Source: Streptosporangium carneum (GTDB lineage Bacteria; Actinomycetota; Actinomycetes; Streptosporangiales; Streptosporangiaceae). From it: 64,000 bases of DNA. Position numbers and translations under genes: made by a program. The notes under the pieces were generated by a model that worked only from the letters and a program-made list of their open reading frames with translations, ran no database searches and had not been told where the DNA came from. Below are positions 46,262 through 54,940 of the stretch, piece by piece. Each line of letters opens with the position of its first letter. Position 1 is the stretch's first letter. The stretch is from assembly GCF_027922005.1 (NCBI RefSeq), contig NZ_BSEV01000004.1, positions 367,251-431,250 of the forward strand, in the 5' to 3' direction.

Positions 46262-47364
46262 GGCTCAAAGGCGCGGAACTGCGCAAGGTCGAACTCCCGC
46301 TCGTCACCCCCTTCCGCACGTCGCTGGGCACCCAGACGGTGCGTGAGGCGCTGCTCGTGCGGGTGGTGACCGACGAGGGAGAGGGATGGGCGGAGTGCGT
46401 CGCCGAGGACGAGCCGACCTACTGCCCTGAGTATCTCGAGGGCGCCGCCGACGTGATCCGCCGTTTCCTGCTGCCCGCGCTCTTCCCCCTCGAGCTGGAC
46501 CCGGCTGCCGTCGCCCCCGCCTTCCGCCACCTGCGCGCCCACCCGATGGCCAAGTCCGCCGTCGAGACGGCCGTGCTGGACGCCTGGCTGCGGGCCCGCG
46601 ACATGTCCCTGGCCGCCTACCTGGGCGCGGTACGGCGCAGCCTCTCCGTCGGCGTCTCCATCGGCATCAAGGACACCGTCGACGAACTGCTCGGCACCGT
46701 CGACAAAAGCCTGGCGGACGGGTACGTCAGAATAAAGCTGAAGATCGAGCCCGGCTGGGACCTCGAACCCGTCAGGAGGGTCCGCGAGACGTTCGGCGCG
46801 GACGTGATGCTCACCGTCGACGCCAACACCGCCTACAAGCCTGGCGACATCCCCTATCTGACCAAGCTCGACGCCTACGGTCTCGCGATGATCGAACAGC
46901 CCTTCGCCCCCGGCGACCTGCACGCCCACGCCCGCCTCGCGGCCAGGATGAGCACCCCGATCTGCCTGGACGAGAGCATCACCTCGGCTCACGACGCGGT
47001 CGCCGCGATCCGGCAGGAGGCCTGTTCGATCATCAACATCAAGCCGGGCCGGGTCGGCGGCTACCTCGAGTCGCGCCGCATCCACGACGTCGCCCAGGCC
47101 CACGGCCTGCCCGTGTGGTGCGGCGGCATGCTGGAGACCGGCCTCGGCAGGGCCGCCAACCTGGCGCTCGCCGCACTGCCCGGCTTCACTCTGCCCGGCG
47201 ACATCTCGGCCACCAGGCGTTACTACGAGCGCGACATCACCGCGCCGTTCACGCTGGTCGACGGGGAGATGTCCGTACCGGAGGGGCCCGGCATCGGCAT
47301 CACGCCCGAACCGTCCCTCCTGGAGGCGCTCACCACCGCGACCGAGTGGATCCCGGCTCCCTGA
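46258..47364 (+). CDS. Enolase-superfamily racemase/epimerase (N-acylamino acid racemase / o-succinylbenzoate synthase-like)
   Basis: A 368-residue member of the muconate-lactonizing subgroup. It has the capping domain (VELPLVTPFRTSLGTQTVRE) and the barrel with KLKIEP, where the KxK lysine acts as acid/base. The metal ligands are in VDANTAY, MIEQPF and CLDESI, and NIKPGRVGGYLESRRIHDVA and WCGGMLETGLGRA follow. Members make o-succinylbenzoate in menaquinone synthesis, racemise N-acylamino acids or epimerise dipeptides. Lying beside a D-aminoacylase and peptide importer and away from men genes, racemase or epimerase activity is more likely. Its ATG follows GAGGAGGCAAGG. Confidence 0.85.
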   Translation: MRLKGAELRKVELPLVTPFRTSLGTQTVREALLVRVVTDEGEGWAECVAEDEPTYCPEYLEGAADVIRRFLLPALFPLELDPAAVAPAFRHLRAHPMAKSAVETAVLDAWLRARDMSLAAYLGAVRRSLSVGVSIGIKDTVDELLGTVDKSLADGYVRIKLKIEPGWDLEPVRRVRETFGADVMLTVDANTAYKPGDIPYLTKLDAYGLAMIEQPFAPGDLHAHARLAARMSTPICLDESITSAHDAVAAIRQEACSIINIKPGRVGGYLESRRIHDVAQAHGLPVWCGGMLETGLGRAANLALAALPGFTLPGDISATRRYYERDITAPFTLVDGEMSVPEGPGIGITPEPSLLEALTTATEWIPAP

Positions 47365-47421
47365 CCGCCGGCGCTTCCGCGGCGCGGCACGACGCGCTGG
47401 ACGGATGAGCGCGGGCGCCGT

Positions 47422-47460
47422 GTGTCAGGCCCCCTGCCCGGTGCGGCCGGGGCCTGACAC
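47422..47460. terminator. Bidirectional terminator hairpin
   Basis: GTGTCAGGCCCC and GGGGCCTGACAC form a perfect 12-bp stem around a 15-nt loop. They lie between the converging stops of the racemase gene (47364) and the carboxypeptidase gene (47469). Confidence 0.7.
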
Positions 47461-47468
47461 GACGTCGC

Positions 47469-48785
47469 TCAGCTCAGAGAACGTTTCGCCGACTCCGCCG
47501 CGAGCAGAGCCGCTCCGAGCTGTACGGCGACCAGTGTGCGGACCGGGATCGGGGTGGCCGTCGCGTCGGCTTCGGCCTCGGCGAACCAGGCGTCGAAGAG
47601 CGCCTTCACGCGGGTGTGCTCGGCCCGGATGGCCGGGGTCAGGTTTCCCGCGGCGAGCTCGGCGTCCAGCAGGCGCAGGTACATCCCGCCGTACCTCAGC
47701 CGCATGGTGTGCACCATCTGCTGGTTGCCGACCGCCTCGGCCACCGTGGCGGGCCGGTCCGTGCCGGGGAAGGACTCCCATTCGGAGATGAAGCCGTCGT
47801 GGTTGTCGAGGAAGTCCTGCACGGCGCGACGGAACGGCGAGTGCACGGTCAGGTCGGCCCTGACCGCCGCCATGGACCGCGTCAGCTCGGCGATCAGGGC
47901 GCGCTGCGCGGCGAGGTTGGCCTGGATCGTCTCGCCGTACTGCTGGTCGGTGGGGGTCTCGTCGGCGACGCGGGGGTCGGCCCAGTAGGGCAGCTCGGTC
48001 ACCAGGTGCAGGGCGTCGAACCGTTCGGCGTAGTCGACGCTCCCGCCGCCGATCTCGTAGGTCGCCGCTATGTCGGCGCCTCTCGGGCTCCGGTAGGCGG
48101 CGGGGCCGATCTGGACCGCGCTCGGCACCTCCGGCGGCCCCATGTGCAGCGGCAGGCCCTGGGCGGTCGCGATGGCGGCCAGGCGCTCCGCGAGCGCGGG
48201 CTCGTCCTTGCTGAGGTAGTAGAACGCGCCTTGAAGCTCGCCGTTGTGCAGTGAGTAGACGAAGGTGGGCTTGACCTCGTCCATCAGCCGCATCAGCGCC
48301 TCGGTCTCGGGCAGCGTGCGGTCGAAGAAGTAGTCCTCGCCGGTCAGCGGGAAGGTCCATTCGACCTGGTCGGTCTCGGCGGGACGGTAGAAGTGCTCGG
48401 CGTAGGCGCGGCGGTCGCTCGGCCGTGCGTACCAGCCCTCGTTGAGCCGGGCCCCGTCGGGGTCGACGCACGGGATGAGATGCCAGCGGTAGCCGAAGTC
48501 CTCGCGCAGCGAGGCGTCCTCGACGAGCTGGCGCAGCAGGCTGCTGACGGTGAGTGAGCCGATGGGCTCGTTGGGGTGCGGCCCGCCGATGATCACGGCG
48601 TCGTGGGGGCCGGAGCCGACGGTCGCCACGCGCAGCGGCTCACCCAGGCGCGAGGTGCCGATGCGGCGCAGCCGTACCAGGTCGGGGTGAGCGGCGGCGA
48701 TTTCGTCGAGCTCAGCGTGCATCTGGTCCACGGTCGGGAACGCGGTGTAGTCGGGCACCCGGCTCATGTGCTGGTCGACGTCCAT
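47469..48785 (-). CDS. M14 family zinc carboxypeptidase
   Basis: A 438-residue metallopeptidase of the M14 fold. The zinc motif is IIGGPHPNEPIGSLT (HxxE type), followed by HLIPCVDPDGARLNEGWY, the third ligand region FVYSLHNGELQGAFYYLS and a candidate catalytic glutamate in ATYEIGGGSVDY. No signal peptide is present, so it should work inside the cell on imported peptides. ATG 48785 is chosen because GGAGG lies 8 bp upstream; the ATG at 48797 is itself part of that ribosome site. It is divergent from a TetR gene across a long palindrome, the probable control point. Confidence 0.85.
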   Translation of the reverse strand: MDVDQHMSRVPDYTAFPTVDQMHAELDEIAAAHPDLVRLRRIGTSRLGEPLRVATVGSGPHDAVIIGGPHPNEPIGSLTVSSLLRQLVEDASLREDFGYRWHLIPCVDPDGARLNEGWYARPSDRRAYAEHFYRPAETDQVEWTFPLTGEDYFFDRTLPETEALMRLMDEVKPTFVYSLHNGELQGAFYYLSKDEPALAERLAAIATAQGLPLHMGPPEVPSAVQIGPAAYRSPRGADIAATYEIGGGSVDYAERFDALHLVTELPYWADPRVADETPTDQQYGETIQANLAAQRALIAELTRSMAAVRADLTVHSPFRRAVQDFLDNHDGFISEWESFPGTDRPATVAEAVGNQQMVHTMRLRYGGMYLRLLDAELAAGNLTPAIRAEHTRVKALFDAWFAEAEADATATPIPVRTLVAVQLGAALLAAESAKRSLS

Positions 48786-48809
48786 CGTGGCCTCCATTTT
48801 CAGAACTAG

Positions 48810-48839
48810 TAATCTGGATTATTCTAATAATTCAGATTA
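48810..48839. promoter_or_regulatory. 30-bp near-perfect AT-rich palindrome (TetR operator)
   Basis: TAATCTGGATTATT and AATAATTCAGATTA are inverted copies with one mismatch pair, separated by CT. The site lies between the divergent M14 carboxypeptidase and TetR genes and is strikingly AT-rich for this genome. It is the obvious operator for the adjacent TetR. Confidence 0.7.
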
Positions 48840-48876
48840 TGGTTCTGGCAACCCTCGAACGGAAGGCTCCGACGTC

Positions 48877-49488
48877 ATGCGGCTGACCAGGGCGGAGAGC
48901 AAGGCTGCCAACAAGCGCGCGCTGCTCGACGCGGCACGCGAGCTCGTCGGAAAGGAAGGAGCGCAGGCGAGACTGGAGGACATCGCCGAGCTGGCCGGGC
49001 TGACGACGGGGGCCGTCTACTCGCTGTTCGGAGGCAAGAGCGGGCTGATGGTCGCGATGATCGACGACTATGCCGGCCCGCTCGACCTCCAGCCCGTCGA
49101 GGAGATCCTGCCGGGCCGGCCGCTGGAGGAGGTCGTCGACGCCATCGCCCGGCAGTACTGGCGGATGTCGGCCGACCCGGAGGCCGCCACGCTGCTGCTG
49201 TTCGAGGTCCGGGTGATGGAGCTCGTGCTGAACGACGCCGAGTTACTGGCCAAGCTCAACACGGGGATCAACGCCTGGGAGACCCAGTTGGCCGGGCGCC
49301 TCGCCGGCCGGGACCACGCAGGCATGCCCGTCACGCGCGAACAGGCCGTGCGCCTGGCCCGCCCGCTCAAGGCCCTGCTGTCCGGGCTCGCGCTGGCCGT
49401 CGTGCTGGGCGTCCACGGCAGCTCCGAGGAACACTTCGTCGACGCCGCGCTCGCCCTGATCACCCCCAGGGTGCTCGGCCCGGCCTGA
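48877..49488 (+). CDS. TetR/AcrR family regulator
   Basis: A 203-residue repressor with the helix-turn-helix ARLEDIAELAGLTTGAVYSL, FGGKSGLMVAMID at about residues 30-62 and an all-helical ligand domain. ATG 48877 has GGAAGG upstream; longer in-frame starts overlap the operator. It is divergent from the M14 carboxypeptidase and followed 62 bp later by an MFS gene, both likely targets through the 30-bp palindrome. Confidence 0.88.
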   Translation: MRLTRAESKAANKRALLDAARELVGKEGAQARLEDIAELAGLTTGAVYSLFGGKSGLMVAMIDDYAGPLDLQPVEEILPGRPLEEVVDAIARQYWRMSADPEAATLLLFEVRVMELVLNDAELLAKLNTGINAWETQLAGRLAGRDHAGMPVTREQAVRLARPLKALLSGLALAVVLGVHGSSEEHFVDAALALITPRVLGPA

Positions 49489-49550
49489 CCAAGCCGCGGG
49501 TTCGGGGGAACACGCGGCCGTACACCACCCCCCACCCGAAAGGCAGAACC

Positions 49551-50975
49551 ATGTCCAGATCCGCTTTCGGCATCATCGGCGCGCCGGTGTTGTTCATCGG
49601 CATCTTCACGCTGCTGGAGACAATGATGGCGCCGGCGCTCCCGCTCATCCAGCAGGAGTACGCCGTCCCACCCGGCGGGATCGCGTGGATCTTCACGGGC
49701 GGCCTGATCAGCTCGGCGATCAGCACCCCGGTCTTCGGCCGTCTGGCCGACATGTACAACAAGCGCACCCTGTTGTTCACCCTGATGGCGATCACCGGCA
49801 CCGGAGCCCTCATCTCCGGCCTGGCGCCCAACGCGCTCGTGCTGATCATCGGCCAGACGGTGCAGGGCGTCTGGCTGGGCGTGCTGCCGCTCACCGTCGG
49901 GCTGTTCCGCGACACCCTCGCCCCCGAGCGGAGCGCCACCGGCAACGGCCTGATCATCGGCGCCGCCGCCCTGTCCAGCACCCTCGGACTCATCCTCGCC
50001 GGGCCGCTCACCTCGTTGTTCAGCTACCGGTGGCTGTTCTTCCTGGCCCTGGCCTGCACGCTGCTGACCGCCCTGTGGGCCTGGTACTCGGTGCCCGCCA
50101 CCCCCCGTGCGGCCTCCGGGCGCGTCGACTGGATCGGCGGGCTGCTGCTCGGCGCCGGGCTCGCCCTGCTCATGCTGGGCCTGACCGTCTCCTCGGGCCT
50201 GGGCTGGACGGACTCCGCCACCCTCACCCTGTTCGCGTTCGCGGCGCTGATGCTGGGCCTGTGGGCGATCGTCGAGCTCCGCAGCGACGACCCGCTCGTG
50301 GACCTGCGGTTGCTGGCCGGGCGTTCCCCGGCCGGGGCGACCGCGATGGGGTTCGTGTTCGGCTTCGCCTCCTTCGGCCTGGTGGTCGCGCTGCCGACGA
50401 TGCTGTCACTGCCCGCCGACACCGGGTACGGCCTGGGCGCCGACACCCTGTGGATCGGGATCTACATGTTTCCGCTGGGTGTCACGGGCACCCTGGTCGC
50501 ACCGCTGGTCGCCCCGATGACCAGGCTGCTCGGGCGGCGCACGGTGCTGCTGCTCGGCAGCGTGCTCCTGTCGGCCGGCACGGCCATGCTCGCCTTCTGG
50601 CACTCCTCCCCGTGGCAGATCGTGGCCGGGGTGGCGGTCAGCGGGCTGGGCGTCTCCATCGGCCTCACCGCCGGGCTCAACGTCGTGGCCGCCGACGTGC
50701 CCGCCGACCGGGCGGCCGGGGTCAGCGGCGTGGTCTTCGTCGCCAAGAGCATCGGCGGTTCCTTCGGGGCGCAGCTCGGCGGCATGGTGTTGGCGGCCGG
50801 CACCGTGTCGGGGGTCCCCTCGGAGAGCAGCTTCGTCAACACCTACCTGCTCTCCGCGGTGCTCGGCCTGCTCGCCGTCGCCGCCGTCTTCGTGATCCCC
50901 GCCACTGTGCGGGGCTCTCAAAGCGGGAACCCGGATTTGGCCCCGACGACAAAGCCCGCCGTCCCCCAGGGGTGA
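49551..50975 (+). CDS. DHA2-type MFS drug/metabolite exporter
   Basis: A 474-residue transporter with about fourteen hydrophobic segments. It has the MFS loop GRLADMYNKRTLLF after helix 2, the motif C region LGLILAGPLTSLFSYRWLFF and a second half beginning VDWIGGLLLGAGLALLMLGL, typical of the EmrB/QacA subfamily. GAAAGG is positioned before the ATG. It follows the TetR gene in the same direction and is probably derepressed by its efflux substrate. The substrate is unknown; neighbours suggest peptides or amino-acid derivatives. Confidence 0.9.
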   Translation: MSRSAFGIIGAPVLFIGIFTLLETMMAPALPLIQQEYAVPPGGIAWIFTGGLISSAISTPVFGRLADMYNKRTLLFTLMAITGTGALISGLAPNALVLIIGQTVQGVWLGVLPLTVGLFRDTLAPERSATGNGLIIGAAALSSTLGLILAGPLTSLFSYRWLFFLALACTLLTALWAWYSVPATPRAASGRVDWIGGLLLGAGLALLMLGLTVSSGLGWTDSATLTLFAFAALMLGLWAIVELRSDDPLVDLRLLAGRSPAGATAMGFVFGFASFGLVVALPTMLSLPADTGYGLGADTLWIGIYMFPLGVTGTLVAPLVAPMTRLLGRRTVLLLGSVLLSAGTAMLAFWHSSPWQIVAGVAVSGLGVSIGLTAGLNVVAADVPADRAAGVSGVVFVAKSIGGSFGAQLGGMVLAAGTVSGVPSESSFVNTYLLSAVLGLLAVAAVFVIPATVRGSQSGNPDLAPTTKPAVPQG

Positions 50976-51010
50976 CACCCTGTGACGGCGACGAAGGAAA
51001 GGAGCAGCCA

Positions 51011-51856
51011 GTGCAGGTCTACATCTCCATTGACATGGAGGGCGTGACGGGCATCGCCACCATGGACCAGGTGGTCCGCGGCGGCCACGGTTATCCGCGC
51101 TCGCAACGGCTGATGACCGCCGAGGCCAACGCCGCCATCGAGGGCGCGTTCGAGGCCGGAGCCGACAGCGTCCTGGTCAACGACAGCCACGGCACCATGG
51201 ACAACCTGCTGCACGAGGAGCTCGATCCGCGTGCCAGGCTGATCTTCGGCACCCCCAAGCTGGACTGCATGGCCGAGGGCGTCTCGGCCGAGCACGACGT
51301 GGCCATGTTCCTCGGCTACCACGCCGCCGCAGGCTCGCCCGGCGTGCTCGCCCACACCTACTCCTCGCACTTCTACGAGGTGCGGCTCAACGGCAGTCCG
51401 GTGTCGGAGGCCGAGGTCAACGCGCTGAAGGCCGCCTCCGTCGGCGTGCCGGTGGGGCTGCTCACCGGTGACGACGTCATCTGCGGCGTCGCGGAGAAGG
51501 CCTTCCCCGGCGTGCGCACGGTCGCCGTCAAGGTCGCGCACGGGCACACCGCCGCGAACAGCCTCTCGCCGACCGAGGCCAGGCGGCTGATCCGGGAGGC
51601 GGCGGCGGAGACCGTACGGGGAGCCGGGGAGCTGACCCCGCTCCAGCTGCCCGAGGTGCTCGAGCTCGAGATCGACATGCCGAGCACACCCGCCGCCGAA
51701 CTGGGGGCGCAGATCCCGGGCGTGCGCAGGATCGCCGACAAGACACTCGCCGCCACCTTCGCCACGCCCACGGAGGTGCTGGGCTGCGTGACGGTCTGCT
51801 ACCACCTCGCCGCCGACGCGATGATCAGCCGGATGGCCCTGTACGGCCGCCGCTGA
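51011..51856 (+). CDS. M55 family D-aminopeptidase (DppA-like)
   Basis: A 281-residue zinc peptidase of the DppA family. It opens QVYISIDMEGVTGI, where the Asp and Glu are zinc ligands, and continues with VNDSHGTMDNLL, MFLGYHAAAGSPGVLAHTYS (zinc His and motif His) and KVAHGHTAANSLSP. DppA hydrolyses D-Ala-D-Ala and related D-peptides. GTG 51011 follows AAAGGAG. It is 35 bp after the MFS gene and shares its transcript. Together with the peptide importer, D-aminoacylase and racemase it completes a set for using D-amino-acid peptides such as cell-wall fragments. Confidence 0.92.
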   Translation: MQVYISIDMEGVTGIATMDQVVRGGHGYPRSQRLMTAEANAAIEGAFEAGADSVLVNDSHGTMDNLLHEELDPRARLIFGTPKLDCMAEGVSAEHDVAMFLGYHAAAGSPGVLAHTYSSHFYEVRLNGSPVSEAEVNALKAASVGVPVGLLTGDDVICGVAEKAFPGVRTVAVKVAHGHTAANSLSPTEARRLIREAAAETVRGAGELTPLQLPEVLELEIDMPSTPAAELGAQIPGVRRIADKTLAATFATPTEVLGCVTVCYHLAADAMISRMALYGRR

Positions 51857-51918
51857 ACTCTGTTTCCGGATCTTCGCCGTAGCGGGGATCAGCCGGGCGG
51901 GCGCACCGCGAGGCGGAG

Positions 51919-51950
51919 GACTCCGGGGCGGGCGCGCCCGCCCCGGAGTC
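51919..51950. terminator. Perfect 32-bp GC palindrome, bidirectional terminator
   Basis: Two 16-base arms, each reading GACTCCGGGGCGGGCG on its own strand, meet with no spacer between the converging M55 and beta-helix genes. As RNA it folds into a stable hairpin from either direction. Confidence 0.7.
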
Positions 51951-51964
51951 ATGAAAGCGCCGGA

Positions 51965-53710
51965 TCAGGACGGCACGGCGGCCGGGGCCTCGCGAAGAAG
52001 GCCGGCCCGGGCCCGCAGGGCGGCCGCGGCCGCGGGCTCGCACTCGCCGGTGAACGTGGTGTTGCCCTCGTAGGCGACGCCGGCGGGCGGCGCGTCGGCG
52101 CCGATCGGATCGGCGTCCCAGAAATTGCCCCGGTAGACGACGTTGTCCAGCGGCGGCGACACGTGCAGGACGGCCGTGCTGTCGGCGCGGACGACCACGT
52201 TCTCCTCGACCGTCACCCACGCCGCGCCGTAGTCGGTGTACAGGCCGAAGTTGTACGGCGTGCGCGTGTCCTCGATGACGTTGCCCCCGATGACCGCGCC
52301 CGAGTCGTGGGAGTCGCCCTGCACGCCGGCCAGATAGACGCCTCCGCCGTCGGCCAGCACCTGCATCGTGCCCGTCGTGAGGTTGCGCAGGATGCGGGTG
52401 CCCCGCCCCGGCCCGGCGACGATGCCGCAGTGGGGCACGTCGGCGACGTGGTTGTGCGCGACCGTGCACCCGGTCGTGCCGGTCAGCGCGATGCCGGGCG
52501 AGCCGGAGAACTCCAGGCCGACGAGGTGGACCCGGTTGTCCTCCACGAGGGTGGAACGCCCGCCGTCCACCACGAGGGCTCCGGCCGAGAGCGTGTCGAA
52601 GTCGCACCCGCGCACCGTGACGTCCGCGCAGCCGGACACGCCGAGCCCGGTGGCGCCCAGCCGGGTGAAGCGGCAGCCTTCGACCCGCACGCCGGAGGCG
52701 TCCTCCAGCGCCACGCAGGCGGGGATCGTGGCGGACTCCGCGGGCACCGTGACCGAACCGACGCCCTCGCCGAGCGAGACCGTGTGGATCGGGCCGCCGA
52801 CGTAGAAGCCGCTCCCGTGGTAGTGCAGGAACCCCTCGGGACCGCTCGGCCGGAGCCAGGTGGCCTCGGCGAACGTCAGCCCCCGCAACGTCACGTCGCG
52901 CACGCCGGTGGCGCGCAGCAGCGTCTCCAGGACCGGTGCGACCACCCGCGTGCGTTCCGGGTGCTCGCCGGGGCGGGGCAGGTAGCGCAGGACATGGTGG
53001 CCGGGACGTGAGCGGTCCAGGACGAACGTGCCGGGTTCGGTGAGGAAGGCGGCGTCGTTCTCGACCCGGGTCGGCAGGCCGGGCCCCCGCGAGCTCTGGC
53101 CCTCCCAGGTGGAGTTGTACAGCTCGAGGGCGCGGTCGAACGCGGGCCGCACCATGGCGATCACGGCGCCGTCGCCGCCGGCCGCGACCGAGGCGACACC
53201 GCAGCGGGCCTCCGTCCACGGGTAGACGCCCCGGTGGACGAACTCCACGTCGCTCGGGCTGTGCCAGGCCAGCGGCGCCGTGCTGTCGGTGGTGTAGCCG
53301 GTCTCGGTCATGGTGACCTGGCCGGGAAGGCCGTCGACGCCCGCCCGTTCGGCCCGGCGGCCGTCCACGTACAGCTGACGGGTGTCCAGGTCGCCGACGT
53401 CGGCCAGCCACACGCCGTCCTGTTCCCGCCAGCCGGTGACGAGGCGCCCGCCGCTGACGACGACCTCCTCCTGCCCGGCGGTGCCGTACCCGTGGGCCTG
53501 GTAGGCGACGCGGTGGCCGTCGCGGCCTGAGTCGGCCTCGGTGAGTTCCAGGGGTTCGGCCAGCACGTGCGTGCCGGCTCTGAGCTGGACGACGATCTCG
53601 CCGGTGAGGGAGCGGACCGCGTCCCGGGCGCGGCCGACAGTGGCGAACGGGTGCTCGCGCGTGCCCGGCGCGGAGTCGTCCCCGTCGGGGGCGACGAACA
53701 GTTCGATCAT
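51965..53710 (-). CDS. Right-handed parallel beta-helix protein
   Basis: A 581-residue protein. Residues 1-40 (IELFVAPDGDDSAPGTREHP, FATVGRARDAVR) are the standard opening of pectate-lyase-like beta-helix proteins. From about residue 260 repeated turns such as GVRDVTLRGLTFAEA, GVRVEGCRFTRLGATGLGVS and NRVHLVGLEFSGSPGIALTG build the helix. Such proteins bind or cleave carbohydrates. No signal peptide or catalytic set could be assigned, so a glycosidase or lyase role is only possible. ATG 53710 is chosen because AGAGGTGA precedes it. It is divergent from a TetR gene over a 35-bp palindrome and so is probably substrate-regulated. Confidence 0.82.
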   Translation of the reverse strand: MIELFVAPDGDDSAPGTREHPFATVGRARDAVRSLTGEIVVQLRAGTHVLAEPLELTEADSGRDGHRVAYQAHGYGTAGQEEVVVSGGRLVTGWREQDGVWLADVGDLDTRQLYVDGRRAERAGVDGLPGQVTMTETGYTTDSTAPLAWHSPSDVEFVHRGVYPWTEARCGVASVAAGGDGAVIAMVRPAFDRALELYNSTWEGQSSRGPGLPTRVENDAAFLTEPGTFVLDRSRPGHHVLRYLPRPGEHPERTRVVAPVLETLLRATGVRDVTLRGLTFAEATWLRPSGPEGFLHYHGSGFYVGGPIHTVSLGEGVGSVTVPAESATIPACVALEDASGVRVEGCRFTRLGATGLGVSGCADVTVRGCDFDTLSAGALVVDGGRSTLVEDNRVHLVGLEFSGSPGIALTGTTGCTVAHNHVADVPHCGIVAGPGRGTRILRNLTTGTMQVLADGGGVYLAGVQGDSHDSGAVIGGNVIEDTRTPYNFGLYTDYGAAWVTVEENVVVRADSTAVLHVSPPLDNVVYRGNFWDADPIGADAPPAGVAYEGNTTFTGECEPAAAAALRARAGLLREAPAAVPS

Positions 53711-53730
53711 GGATACGTCACCTCTGGTCA

Positions 53731-53765
53731 TGTTTATGGCGTACACAGGGTGTATACCATAAACA
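53731..53765. promoter_or_regulatory. 35-bp palindromic TetR operator
   Basis: TGTTTATGGCGTACAC is followed by a short centre and its near-exact inverted copy ending CCATAAACA, with two or three mismatched pairs. It covers the space between the beta-helix and TetR start regions and ends just before the TetR gene's AAAGGAGGAG ribosome site. Binding would block both promoters. Confidence 0.7.
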
Positions 53766-53777
53766 AAGGAGGAGAGC

Positions 53778-54671
53778 ATGGCGCGAGGCAGAGCGGGAGA
53801 TCCGGACCACGCGGTGGAGCTGCTGTGGCGGGAGGACGACGCGGAGCCGAGACCGGGGCTGAGTCTCGACCGGATCGTGCGCACGGGCGTCGAACTGGCC
53901 GACTCCGAAGGCCTGGCCGGGCTGTCGATGCGCAAGGTGGCCGAGCGGCTTGGCTTCACCACCATGTCGCTCTACCGGCACGTGCCCGGCCGCGAGCAGC
54001 TCATCGACCTCATGTGCGACACGGTGGCGGGCGAGAGGACGGCCGCCGAGGCCGCGCCGGACGGGTCCGCGGCCGACGGGTCCGCGACGGAGGGAGACGG
54101 CTGGCGGGCACGGCTGGAGGCGTGCGCCAGGGAAGGCTGGGAACTGCGGCGCCGCCATCCGTGGCTGGCGGAGGTGCGGGGCGGCCGCCACGTGCCCGGC
54201 CCCAACATCGTCGCGTGCTACGAGCGGATGCTGGGCGCGGTCGCCGACACCGGCCTGGCCCCCGCCGAGGTGATCGCCGTGGCCGGCCTCGTCGGCAGGT
54301 TCGTCGACTCGGAGGCGCTGCTGCTGGTGGAGGCGGCCGAGGCCGAGCGCCGCAGCGGCGTCAGCGAGGAGGAGTGGTGGGGGAGCCGCGACACGCTGTT
54401 CGAGCGGCTGTACGACTACCCCACGCTCACCCGCCTGTGGGAGGGGGGCGGCTTCGACCAGCCGGAGGACCCCTTCGAGTTCGGCCTCGCGCGACTGCTG
54501 GACGGCGTTGAACTACTGATCCGACAGCGTTACGAATCTAGTGACGAAACTGGGGTGTGTGTTGTGTGCGGCACGCCGGTGGACCGGCCCGCGGCCGGAC
54601 GCCCCCGGGCGTACTGCTCGTCCTCCTGTCGCCAGCGGGCCTACCGCAGACGCAGAACCGGCCGAGATTGA
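53778..54671 (+). CDS. TetR/AcrR regulator with C-terminal cysteine-rich tail
   Basis: A 297-residue repressor. Residues about 35-80 form the helix-turn-helix (LSMRKVAERLGFTTMSLYRH, VPGREQLIDL) and the middle is a TetR_C-type helical domain. The last 40 residues add CVVCGTPVDRPAAGR then PRAYCSSSCRQRAYRRR, a four-cysteine element that looks like a small zinc ribbon; similar tails occur in some actinobacterial TetR proteins. AAAGGAGGAG lies upstream of the ATG. It is divergent from the beta-helix gene, the likely target. The tail could bind metal or add DNA contacts. Confidence 0.87.
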   Translation: MARGRAGDPDHAVELLWREDDAEPRPGLSLDRIVRTGVELADSEGLAGLSMRKVAERLGFTTMSLYRHVPGREQLIDLMCDTVAGERTAAEAAPDGSAADGSATEGDGWRARLEACAREGWELRRRHPWLAEVRGGRHVPGPNIVACYERMLGAVADTGLAPAEVIAVAGLVGRFVDSEALLLVEAAEAERRSGVSEEEWWGSRDTLFERLYDYPTLTRLWEGGGFDQPEDPFEFGLARLLDGVELLIRQRYESSDETGVCVVCGTPVDRPAAGRPRAYCSSSCRQRAYRRRRTGRD

Positions 54672-54940
54672 CAGAGGGGAGACCGGCCGACCAGGCCCTC
54701 CGCTCCCGAAGATGCCCCCAGCCGTTCCTCACCCCCGGACCTCGGCCCGCACGGTGGAGGCTGACGTTCCGACGGCTCCGGCGGATGCGGTGGCCCACCG
54801 TGCGCCCGCCGGTCGTATCGGCCCAGGGCAGGCTCCAGCACCTGGCTGCTACGGGGTCGTCGACAGCAGCTCGCTGGGAAGGGGTGCATGAGCGCCCGGT
54901 GATCGGGGAGGCCGGGCGCCATGTCGGTTTCGCGGGCGGA

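Noticed and set aside
46258..47364. Menaquinone o-succinylbenzoate synthase (menC)
   Set aside because: The fold fits, but no other men genes are nearby, and the peptide importer, D-aminoacylase and peptidases favour racemase or epimerase function. The symbol was therefore not assigned.
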